Below are positions 1-5,527 of a stretch of DNA of 6,074 nucleotides, in pieces. The DNA is taken from assembly GCA_030615975.1 (NCBI GenBank), contig JAUWYH010000099.1:1-6074 (forward strand), given 5' to 3'. Within the stretch, counting starts at the first letter, position 1; each line of letters starts with the position of its first letter. Position numbers and translations under genes: made by a program. Source of the DNA: Candidatus Aminicenantota bacterium (GTDB taxonomy: Bacteria; Acidobacteriota; Aminicenantia; Aminicenantales; Aminicenantaceae). The notes beneath the pieces were generated by a model. That model ran no database searches and had not been told where the DNA came from. It saw nothing but the letters and a program-made list of their open reading frames with translations.

Positions 1-282
1 AGGGTCAATTTTAAAAATTGGAGAGGAATTAAAAAAGACGAATATAGCTGGAATCATACCTGGGGATTCTGGGGATCTAAAACAGATACGGGTTCTGTGG
101 AGGAGAGCGCTGAAGGAAAGCTTTGGATGGTTGAGTATCAGAGTGATGAAACTGGAAAATCTTATTTTCGTTTTGTTTTTTCAGAGGAAAAACCGCTCTA
201 TTCTTCTTATTTGGAGGCGAGGCCAGCGAAGATTAGTTTGAATGGATTTAGCTTAAGAATTGGAATTAAAATTAGCCTTTAA
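1..282 (+). CDS. C-terminal 93 codons of an unrecognised protein (5' end outside window)
   Basis: The frame is open from the first base to a TAA at 280-282, so this is the tail of a gene that begins upstream. A GTG at 97 could start a shorter reading frame, but no Shine-Dalgarno sequence precedes it and the coding frame continues unbroken upstream, so a partial gene is preferred. The visible part is rich in Trp, Tyr and Phe (WNHTWGFWG near residue 17, then SYFRFVF) and ends in an alternating polar/hydrophobic stretch (FSLRIGIKISL). That pattern resembles a terminal amphipathic beta strand, as in outer-membrane barrels or secreted beta-sandwich domains. I do not recognise the family and assign no function. 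It converges on the protease gene that ends at 438. Confidence 0.6.
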   Translation, partial: RVNFKNWRGIKKDEYSWNHTWGFWGSKTDTGSVEESAEGKLWMVEYQSDETGKSYFRFVFSEEKPLYSSYLEARPAKISLNGFSLRIGIKISL

Positions 283-327
283 TAGTCCGTCGCTTTAATT
301 CAATTAGGAGGCCCAATATCTTATCTA

Positions 328-354
328 AACAGGCCTGTTAGGGCAACTGTCCCT
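328..354. repeat. Short palindrome and adjoining imperfect dyad in the convergent gap
   Basis: Positions 328-339 are a perfect 12-bp palindrome (AACAGGCCTGTT). It is followed at once by AGGG (340-343) facing CCCT (351-354). On the minus strand the stretch reads GTAGGGACAGTTGCCC, which resembles one half of the GTAGGGAC-type palindromic repeats scattered in many bacterial genomes; that resemblance is from memory. The gap at 283-437 separates two converging genes, so the palindrome could also form a weak hairpin at the 3' ends, but no U-tract supports calling it an intrinsic terminator. Nothing else is evident in this gap. Confidence 0.35.
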
Positions 355-437
355 ACAAATATCTTAGCCTTTCTGCTTTGCGTTTCATGCTTAGTTTTTA
401 GGCCTTCATTCCTGATTGTTTTATATATAAATGGTTC

Positions 438-2375
438 TTACCGTGAGACAGAAATTCTTAGGGTTTCATATAGAGTTACGCTGGTGACTCCTTCAATCTT
501 GAGACGGAAAATCAGGTGGTGACCTAAAAAAGAGGCAGGAATTTTTGCTACAAAGGCTTCATCTGAGGATAAAGAAGTGTAAGGAAGAAGAGAGGGAAAC
601 GAGACTTTTGGCTTGAGCATTTTGATTTCAGGATGAGTGGAACCAAGAGTCCCCTCAAGCGAGAGGGCAGGCATCTCGCTTTCGTTTTTAAGAGTGACTG
701 CTATCTCAAGAATTTCCCCAGGTTCGACTTTCCCATTCCCGTTTCCAGAACTTTGCCCTTTATTATCATCGTCTAAAGTGTAAGAGAGTAATTTAGGGAG
801 GGCTAGATTCAGGTTGGCGGCTGAGAAGGCGTTGACGATTCCCCATCCGTAGTCGTTGTCAGGGTTGAGAGTATGGCTTGCGGTGCTGAGCAGGGCGGAG
901 CGAACCTGGGCGGGCGTCCATTCTCGATGGATTTCCAAGAGAAGGACTGCAACTCCTGCCACCAGTGGAGTGGCAAAGGATGTTCCTGAGCTTCTGCGAT
1001 AATCGCTGTCCCCTGGAGTGTTAGCAGCAAGCCAATTGTCGACTCCTAAGGCGCAGACCTCGGGTTTTGTCCTTCCGTCATAGGTTGGTCCTGGAGAGCT
1101 GAAAGAAGCGAGAACTCCTGAGGCATCCACTGCCCCAACCGCAATAACATCGAACCCATCTGCAGGAGCGATGATATGGCCCCATGGGTTGTTGCGTTCA
1201 TTGCCAACTGCATTGACAACGACAACTCCTAAGCTCACCGCTCGATTGGCAGCTATTGTGGTCACCGCCTTTTCTCCATTCATATCCTCATATGTATACC
1301 AGTCTGTATAACCCAAAGATGAGGAGACAACCTCAGCTCCTAAGGCCTCTGCCCACTCTAGCCCGGCTACCCAATAGTCCTCCTCTATCGGTTGTTCGAA
1401 CCGGGTGGTTTCTGTTTTTGCCAGGATAAAATCAGCTCCGTAAGCCGGCCCCAAGAGTCGGCCGGGCTTATATCCTCCCAGGGCAGACCAGGTTCCTGTT
1501 CCATGGGAATCAGAATAGTCATCAGGATCGAGAGGGTCCTGTTGAACGTCGCCATCATTGTTTACAAAATCCCATTCGCCAACAATATTGGCGTGTTGAA
1601 AGACTTCATGAGACTTACGGAATCCTGTATCCATCATACAAACTAAAACACCCTTTCCACTGTAACCAAGCTGATGGAGAAAGAGGACATTTATCTGGTC
1701 GAGTTGAGAGAATGAGGGCCCATAGGTAATGCTTACAATGTTTTCATCTTCTCCATATAACTCGTTCTTAGAGACTGAGAGAGATTCATCCCTTCTGAAT
1801 GAAAGGACGAGATCGATCTTGAGCACAAATTCTAATTTCTCCAGAGAAAGAATTTGTGATACATTCGCCTCTGCACTGAGGGCATTGAACCAGCGGGATG
1901 TTGTTCTTATCTGTTCTACCAAGGATTTGACCTTTTCTATGTAGGGTGGGAAAAGAGGGAGGTCTGAGAAATCGACAAGATTTTTTTTGGGGCGAACTTT
2001 CAGACGTCTCCAGAGACAACGGTCTTTTAAATCTTGACGAATTTCGGCTAATTTCCTCTGAAGAGATGCCTGAGAAGTGACCCCTTTATCTGAAAGATAA
2101 ATCCATATTTTTAAGGTTTCATTTTTATCCAAGGAGGCTAAAAGTCTGTTCTGCAGTCTTCGGCTGATTTTAGGTTTTTGGGAGTATGAATAATAAGGTT
2201 CAAATAATTTTTGTATTTTTATTGAAGAAGCCCCTTGAAGGAGAAAAATGAGGAATAAAGAGAGAAAAAGGACGAGGCCTCTTTTTTCTGAGATTTTGAT
2301 CCTTGATTTCAATTTCTTATTCAGTAAAGACTTGAGCTGAAAAGATTTCGATATGAGCTCCTTTTTTCCACTCAT
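438..2375 (-). CDS. S8 (subtilisin-like) serine protease, membrane-anchored or secreted
   Basis: Exported endopeptidase of the subtilase family. All catalytic signatures are intact: Asp249 in VLVCMMDTGF, His291 in SDSHGTGT, the oxyanion-hole Asn392 in NAVGN, and Ser466 in SGTSFATP, so it should be active. Residues about 33-50 form a hydrophobic signal peptide or anchor. Residues about 85-215 resemble the propeptide region of this subfamily (KIWIYLSDKG, SRWFNALSAEA). Residues about 238-515 are the catalytic domain. From about 530 a beta-rich C-terminal domain begins with DDDN...GNGNGKVEPGE, a module common in exported bacterial proteases. The start is uncertain: the ATG at 2375 lies 59 bp inside amrA, with AGAGG directly abutting it. 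A TTG at 2312, 4 nt after the amrA stop, would give a 624-residue protein with an ordinary signal peptide (MKSRIKISEKRG then the hydrophobic core). It is the last gene of the three-gene operon. Substrate unknown. Confidence 0.93.
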   Translation of the reverse strand: MSGKKELISKSFQLKSLLNKKLKSRIKISEKRGLVLFLSLFLIFLLQGASSIKIQKLFEPYYSYSQKPKISRRLQNRLLASLDKNETLKIWIYLSDKGVTSQASLQRKLAEIRQDLKDRCLWRRLKVRPKKNLVDFSDLPLFPPYIEKVKSLVEQIRTTSRWFNALSAEANVSQILSLEKLEFVLKIDLVLSFRRDESLSVSKNELYGEDENIVSITYGPSFSQLDQINVLFLHQLGYSGKGVLVCMMDTGFRKSHEVFQHANIVGEWDFVNNDGDVQQDPLDPDDYSDSHGTGTWSALGGYKPGRLLGPAYGADFILAKTETTRFEQPIEEDYWVAGLEWAEALGAEVVSSSLGYTDWYTYEDMNGEKAVTTIAANRAVSLGVVVVNAVGNERNNPWGHIIAPADGFDVIAVGAVDASGVLASFSSPGPTYDGRTKPEVCALGVDNWLAANTPGDSDYRRSSGTSFATPLVAGVAVLLLEIHREWTPAQVRSALLSTASHTLNPDNDYGWGIVNAFSAANLNLALPKLLSYTLDDDNKGQSSGNGNGKVEPGEILEIAVTLKNESEMPALSLEGTLGSTHPEIKMLKPKVSFPSLLPYTSLSSDEAFVAKIPASFLGHHLIFRLKIEGVTSVTLYETLRISVSR

Positions 2376-2862
2376 CCTCTTGTAAACCTGCTTTTAGACA
2401 GCCGTGGCCAAGGTAAGTCTCTAAATCCCAGTTCCACTCCACAGGCACTTGAGGAAGAAGAAGTCCTTTATTGAGACCTTTGGCAATTATAATACCATGC
2501 TTGCCTACTTCTATTTCCTTGATATTCTGAACAGGTTTAGGAAGAGAGAGTACAGATATTTCAATTTTGGTCTCAGAAAGTTCCTTGAGGGTCAAAGGCT
2601 GAAAGCGGAAATCCTGAGTAGCCGCTGATACGGCTACATCGATGATTGTTTCAAAGAGGGGCTTATAAGGAAGGAGGTGTCCGATACACCCCCGGAGCTG
2701 ATCGTTTGCTTTTAGGGTGACGAAAGCACCTCTTTTTTCCTTAAGCTGTTTATCTTCTATTTTGATCTTAAGTTTTTTTCCGCTCTCCAAGTGTTGCTTG
2801 ATAGCTTTTCGCGCCAGTCCAAGGAGATATTTTTGTTGCTCTTTACTTAAGAGATTTTCCAT
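2317..2862 (-). CDS. amrA: AMMECR1-domain protein (AmmeMemoRadiSam system protein A)
   Basis: A full-length AMMECR1-family protein of 181 residues, close to the usual bacterial and archaeal size. The hallmark LRGCIG is at residues 56-61, preceded by GAFVTLK. The family's second half is also present: AVSAATQDFRFQPLT near 77-91, KIEISVLS at 99-106, GLLLPQVP at 133-140 and CLKAGLQEDEW at 155-165. The N-terminal helix (LLGLARKAI) is typical. The biochemical activity of the family is not established. In prokaryotes it often occurs with a Memo-like protein (AmrB) and a radical-SAM enzyme (AmrS), neither of which lies in this window. The start ATG overlaps the upstream stop as TAATG, and the nearest AAGGA is about 17 nt upstream, so translational coupling to the preceding gene is likely. 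No signal peptide is seen, so it is cytoplasmic. Confidence 0.95.
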   Translation of the reverse strand: MENLLSKEQQKYLLGLARKAIKQHLESGKKLKIKIEDKQLKEKRGAFVTLKANDQLRGCIGHLLPYKPLFETIIDVAVSAATQDFRFQPLTLKELSETKIEISVLSLPKPVQNIKEIEVGKHGIIIAKGLNKGLLLPQVPVEWNWDLETYLGHGCLKAGLQEDEWKKGAHIEIFSAQVFTE

Positions 2863-3257
2863 TATTCTTTTTTATAGTCCTTTAATCGGATCGGGGAGAG
2901 GAAAAATTTATCATCATAATCTATGATAAAAGATTTTATAGTTATTTCCTTCCGAGAAGTGAAGTAAACCTTAAGATATAACTTTCCAAAAGCAAAAGGG
3001 GCTAAAATTTTTTTTATTCTTTTCTCATCAGGTTTAAAGGAGAAAAAGCCGATAAGTTTTCCATCGAAGAGTTGATTTAAATCGAAGTACTTTTGGGGAG
3101 AGTGGATAGCACTTCTTTGGGAGGGTAAAACATTCTCAACAAAGTATCTGTGGCCTCTCTTGTGTCCGATGAGTAATCCTTCTGAGTTTGAGCTTGGAGA
3201 AATAAGGCTTAAAGCTTCAAAAGCTTGGTAAGCCTCCCTGGAGAGATAGGCATCCAT
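2862..3257 (-). CDS. Small protein resembling a degenerate JAB1/MPN (JAMM) domain, probably catalytically inactive
   Basis: A 131-residue cytoplasmic protein heading the operon. It is not confidently recognisable, but its layout recalls a prokaryotic JAB/MPN metalloprotease fold: an N-terminal helix; then SEGLLIGH at 25-32, placed like the JAMM glutamate motif (Glu26); a strand-like RYFVENVLP at 37-45; then LIGFFSFKP at 68-76, which aligns with the canonical GWYHSHP. In that alignment the two metal-binding histidines become Ser73 and Lys75, and no SxxD follows. If the fold is right, the zinc site is lost. The C-terminal half (KLYLKVYFTS, ITIKSFIID) looks like alternating strands, as in the end of that domain. 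The only ATG near the N-terminus is at 3257. It has no Shine-Dalgarno sequence, but TATAAT lies 8 nt upstream. It overlaps amrA by one base. It could instead be an unrelated hypothetical protein. Confidence 0.8.
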   Translation of the reverse strand: MDAYLSREAYQAFEALSLISPSSNSEGLLIGHKRGHRYFVENVLPSQRSAIHSPQKYFDLNQLFDGKLIGFFSFKPDEKRIKKILAPFAFGKLYLKVYFTSRKEITIKSFIIDYDDKFFLSPIRLKDYKKE

Positions 3258-3265
3258 CGCCGAAG

Positions 3266-3274
3266 ATTATACCA
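3266..3274 (-). promoter_or_regulatory. Extended -10 promoter (TGGTATAAT) of the JAB-like/amrA/protease operon
   Basis: On the minus strand the sequence reads TGG-TATAAT, a perfect -10 hexamer with an extended -10 TG. The -35 position is poor (TTTTAT at 17-nt spacing). TATAAT ends 8 nt before the ATG at 3257. The expected transcription start is therefore about 2 nt before the start codon, with no room for a ribosome binding site. This suggests a leaderless mRNA for the operon. Confidence 0.6.
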
Positions 3275-3312
3275 GAAATTCCTTGCTAATAAAACTAATA
3301 ACGTGAAGCAGT

Positions 3313-3552
3313 AAGCATCCCTTTTTCCGTGATGAAAGACAGAATCATGGATCAGGCAGGGTGATTAGAAAACACGCGGAATTTGCCCCAGCGAGTCAAA
3401 TCCCGCTCGGATTCAGGCTTCGCTCTCCTCTCCATCCTGGAGAGGAACCGTGCCCGCTCAGCCTTTCTCACGGTTTTCTCCATCACCCAGCCTGATCCCT
3501 GTTGATTTTTTGGAGAACATTTTTTAACCCTATCACAGAAAAAAAGATGCTT
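3313..3552. repeat. 240-bp nested inverted repeat (MITE-like or structured element)
   Basis: Two pairs of inverted arms are nested. The outer arms are 3313-3333 and 3532-3552 (18 of 21 bases pair; ends AAGCATC and GATGCTT). The inner arms are 3349-3365 and 3482-3498 (16 of 17; GGATCAGGCAGGGTGAT against ATCACCCAGCCTGATCC). The inner stem continues with AGAAAAC (3367-3373) against GTTTTCT (3473-3479). Smaller hairpins fill the middle, and the middle is visibly more GC-rich than its flanks. It lies between the symporter stop and the promoter of the next minus-strand operon, so it would be transcribed at the symporter's 3' end. No open reading frame or transposase is present. I saw no clear target-site duplication. 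A miniature mobile element or an RNA structure are both possible. The remainder of this gap holds only the promoter at 3266-3274 and AT-rich sequence near 3500-3590. Confidence 0.6.
3426..3446. repeat. Perfect 8-bp hairpin inside the 3313-3552 element
   Basis: TCCTCTCC (3426-3433) pairs perfectly with GGAGAGGA (3439-3446) around a 5-nt loop. A competing 7-bp stem, AACCGTG (3446-3452) with CACGGTT (3469-3475), follows and shares one base. No U-tract follows on either strand, so it is not called as an intrinsic terminator. Confidence 0.5.
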
Positions 3553-3591
3553 CCGACCTGACTCCTTTTTTGCCGTTCATTTTGGTTTTTT

Positions 3592-5130
3592 TTATACCAG
3601 CCCGAGGAAAAGGGCAACAAATCGGATACTCACCCAAATAATGATAATTCCGGCGATGTTCATCCAGAATCCGAATTTCATCATTTGTGGCAATCGAACC
3701 ATCCCTGAGCCGTAGATGATAGCGTTAGGAGGAGTTGCCACAGGCAGCATAAAAGCGAAACTGCAGCCAATGGCGCTTCCCAAAACAGGAGGTATTGGAT
3801 TGATTGAGGCAGAATTTGAGATGGCGATGATAATAGGAATAATCATATTGGCAGATGCTGTGTTTGAAGTTACTTCGGTGAGAAAAACGCTAAAGGCTAC
3901 AGAGAAAAGAATGATGAGGGATAAGTTTGCTGCGCTTCCTCCAGAGGAAATGAAGAAGTTGCCGATGGCATCAGCTAGTCCAGTTTCGAACATCTGGAAT
4001 CCTAAAGATAATCCTCCACCAAAGAGGAGAAGAGTTCCCCAATCTATTTTCAAGGCCTCTTTTAGAGAAAGAGTAAATTCCCCACGGCTCAGATTAATTG
4101 GCAAAATGAAAAGGATACTAGCACCGATAATAGCTGCAATGGATTCAGGAAAGTGGCCTTGAAGCCAAAGGGAGAAAGGGGCTTCTCTTCCCCAAACAAG
4201 AGAGATGAAACCGGGGAAGATCCAGAGAAAAACAGTTACAGAAAAAGCAGCAAGGACATTTTTTTGTGCTCTAGAAAGCCCTGCTTTCGGTTTTTTGTCC
4301 TTGAAGGAATGAATATTTGCTAATAAACCTGAATTTTTTTCGCCTCTGAGCTTAAATTTCATGAAGAAAAAAAGGAAGAAATACATAGGAATGAGCACCA
4401 AGAAACCGATAATCATCCACTGGAAAAAAGTGATCCTGTAGTCAGCCAATTTTTCTAACATGCCTATGGCGATAAGGTTAGGGGGGCTTCCGATAGGTGT
4501 CCCAATGCCTCCAATAGAAGCCGAGTAAGCGAGTGTTAGCAAAAGGATCAGGCTGAAGGAGGATGCTCCCTTTTTTTCTTTTTCAGAATTAAAGGTATCT
4601 AAAACACCAAGAGCAATGGGGAACATCATTGCAGTAGTGGCTGTATTGCTTATCCACAGGGAAAGAAATACTGTGGTCAGGCCAAAGGCAAAGAGGATTC
4701 TGGTTTTTTTACGGGCGATGTTTTTTAGGGAAAGAATAGAATATGCTATTTTCTGGTCAAGGGAATGAACACTCATAGCTCTAGCCAGGATGAAACTCCC
4801 CATGAAGAGCATGATAATGGGATTGGCAAAAGGAGCAAAGGCCTCTTTGGCTGAAGCTACTCTAAAAACAGTTATGAAGACAGGAATGAGAAGGGCAGTG
4901 ATGGGGATAGGAATGCATTCTGTGACCCACCAGACGACTATTAGAAAAAAAATAGCGAGAAGGTTGTGAGCTTTTGGGTTCTGAGGAAGGAGCGGAGACA
5001 AATAGACCAGCAGAAAAAGCAGCGGGCCGAGGAAAAAACCGATTTCTTTTCTTCTCTCCATAAGCTTTTGTTTTTCCTTTTTTTTTATGGACTTTTTAAA
5101 GATTTTGAGCTGCCAAAGCTCTTCAATCAT
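3592..5130 (-). CDS. DASS/SLC13-family anion:sodium symporter (probable di-/tricarboxylate carrier)
   Basis: Integral membrane secondary transporter of the divalent anion:sodium symporter family, whose members import succinate, malate, fumarate, citrate or sulfate with sodium. Both SNT signatures are present: WISNTATTAMM (SNT at 161-163) and TSNTASANM (SNT at 422-424). So are the hairpin motifs GTPIGSPPN (210-218) and LPVATPPNAIIYGSG (462-476), a family signature. About 11-14 hydrophobic segments span residues 30-512. The WWVTECIPIP segment (67-76) is typical of the dicarboxylate branch, so carboxylates are favoured over sulfate, though the exact substrate cannot be read. At 512 residues the length is normal. 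The ATG at 5130 gives a Lys-rich cytoplasmic N-terminus and has TATAAT 8 nt upstream but no Shine-Dalgarno. An ATG at 5061 (start MERRKEIGFF) has AAGGA 13 nt upstream and is the alternative. Divergent from the mutase operon. Confidence 0.94.
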   Translation of the reverse strand: MIEELWQLKIFKKSIKKKEKQKLMERRKEIGFFLGPLLFLLVYLSPLLPQNPKAHNLLAIFFLIVVWWVTECIPIPITALLIPVFITVFRVASAKEAFAPFANPIIMLFMGSFILARAMSVHSLDQKIAYSILSLKNIARKKTRILFAFGLTTVFLSLWISNTATTAMMFPIALGVLDTFNSEKEKKGASSFSLILLLTLAYSASIGGIGTPIGSPPNLIAIGMLEKLADYRITFFQWMIIGFLVLIPMYFFLFFFMKFKLRGEKNSGLLANIHSFKDKKPKAGLSRAQKNVLAAFSVTVFLWIFPGFISLVWGREAPFSLWLQGHFPESIAAIIGASILFILPINLSRGEFTLSLKEALKIDWGTLLLFGGGLSLGFQMFETGLADAIGNFFISSGGSAANLSLIILFSVAFSVFLTEVTSNTASANMIIPIIIAISNSASINPIPPVLGSAIGCSFAFMLPVATPPNAIIYGSGMVRLPQMMKFGFWMNIAGIIIIWVSIRFVALFLGLV

Positions 5131-5138
5131 TAGAGTGA

Positions 5139-5144
5139 ATTATA
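5139..5144 (-). promoter_or_regulatory. -10 element (TATAAT) of the symporter gene
   Basis: A perfect TATAAT on the minus strand ends 8 nt before the ATG at 5130, the same spacing as at 3266-3271. No good -35 is seen: at 17-nt spacing the hexamer is TAAATG, which falls inside the left outer repeat arm (5151-5176). If it is used, transcription would begin about 2 nt before the ATG. If translation instead begins at 5061, the leader would be about 70 nt. Confidence 0.5.
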
Positions 5145-5150
5145 TTTTTT

Positions 5151-5442
5151 GGTTCATCTTCCATTTAGTTGAAAAAATTAATACCTTTTTTACAGAATGT
5201 CATTCCTGCGGAAGCAGGAATCCAGGCAAAAGAAAAATGTCATTCCCGTGAAGCTTGTGCCTGCGAAGGCAGGTAACGGGAATCTAGATATATCTGGATA
5301 AGAGTCTTTCATATTTCTGGTTTCCCGCTTCCGCGGGAACAAGCCTGGATTCCTGCTTTCGCAGGAATGACAAAAAGGGGCAGTGATAACAGCTTAATTA
5401 TATGTCTCTTATATTATTTTTCAACTAAATGGGAGATGAACC
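5151..5442. repeat. 292-bp inverted-repeat region with 26-bp outer arms
   Basis: The outer arms 5151-5176 and 5417-5442 are inverted copies matching at 25 of 26 bases (a single A/G difference). Each arm contains CAACTAAATGG, reading toward the gene on its own side, and is itself a weak dyad (TTCAACT facing AGATGAA across 7 nt). They enclose a second, 30-bp pair of arms (5198-5372). The whole lies between two divergent genes with no reading frame of its own. Terminal repeats of a miniature mobile element and paired regulator-binding sites both fit. No convincing target-site duplication flanks it, although short T-runs occur on both sides. The ATG at 5429, which would extend the B12-subunit frame upstream, falls inside the right arm. 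Confidence 0.65.
5198..5372. repeat. Cluster of REP-like palindromes framed by 30-bp inverted arms
   Basis: Arms 5198-5227 and 5343-5372 match at 29 of 30 bases in inverted orientation. Each is itself a hairpin: ATTCCTGC and GCAGGAAT around GGAA on the left and around TTTC on the right. Between them lie ATTCCCGT (5242-5249) facing ACGGGAAT (5276-5283) with an inner CCTGC-GAAG-GCAGG stem at 5260-5273, the 10-bp palindrome AGATATATCT (5286-5295), and TTCCCGC-TTCC-GCGGGAA (5322-5339). TGTCATTCC recurs directly at 5198 and 5238. The CATTCC...GGAATCCAGG pattern resembles widespread interspersed palindromic repeats; that comparison is from general knowledge. It may end or insulate transcription between the divergent operons. 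Confidence 0.75.
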
Positions 5443-5470
5443 GTTTTTACATGTTTTAATTGGAGAGAGA

Positions 5471-5499
5471 TTGAAGCAAGAAAACACATGTTGTATAAT
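5471..5499 (+). promoter_or_regulatory. Sigma-70-type promoter of the methylmalonyl-CoA mutase operon
   Basis: TTGAAG (5471-5476) and a perfect TATAAT (5494-5499) are separated by exactly 17 nt. The predicted start near 5506 gives a leader of about 22 nt containing the GGAG at 5517-5520 and leading to the ATG at 5528. This geometry argues against translation from the upstream ATG at 5429, which would lie before the promoter. The promoter sits 28 nt downstream of the right repeat arm. Confidence 0.65.
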
Positions 5500-5516
5500 T
5501 CACCGCGAGGGAGCTT

Positions 5517-5520
5517 GGAG
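5517..5520 (+). promoter_or_regulatory. Shine-Dalgarno GGAG for the B12-binding subunit
   Basis: GGAG lies 7 nt before the ATG at 5528. It decides the start against ATG 5429 (no ribosome site, inside a repeat arm) and against the in-frame GTG at 5522, which would be only 1 nt from GGAG. Confidence 0.65.
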
Positions 5521-5527
5521 TGTGAAT

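Noticed and set aside
97..282. A complete 61-residue gene starting at GTG 97
   Set aside because: The frame is open to the window edge and no ribosome binding site precedes the GTG, so it is taken as the tail of a longer gene.
1392..1944. Two plus-strand open frames opposite the protease
   Set aside because: They overlap the conserved catalytic and propeptide coding sequence of the subtilase on the other strand and show no recognisable protein features.
3553..3569. GGAGTCAGGTCGG on the minus strand, reminiscent of GGGGTCAGGTC motifs seen in REP/RAYT-type repeats
   Set aside because: A single short match recalled from memory, with no paired copy in the window; not enough to annotate.
3541..3591. 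Intrinsic terminator of the symporter gene in the T-rich stretch after its stop
   Set aside because: Several A/T runs are present, but on the minus strand no GC-rich stem directly precedes a U-tract.
3716..4162. 148-codon plus-strand open frame
   Set aside because: It lies wholly opposite the conserved symporter gene, which carries the SNT and LPVATPPN motifs; it is an antisense shadow.
5198..5372. CRISPR array
   Set aside because: The repeats are inverted and unevenly spaced, each is a self-palindrome of the REP type, there are no regular spacers, and no cas gene is nearby.
5429..5527. Upstream extension of the B12-subunit frame starting at ATG 5429
   Set aside because: This ATG lies inside the right repeat arm and upstream of the TTGAAG/TATAAT promoter. 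The added 33 residues do not resemble the family, and ATG 5528 has a well-spaced GGAG.
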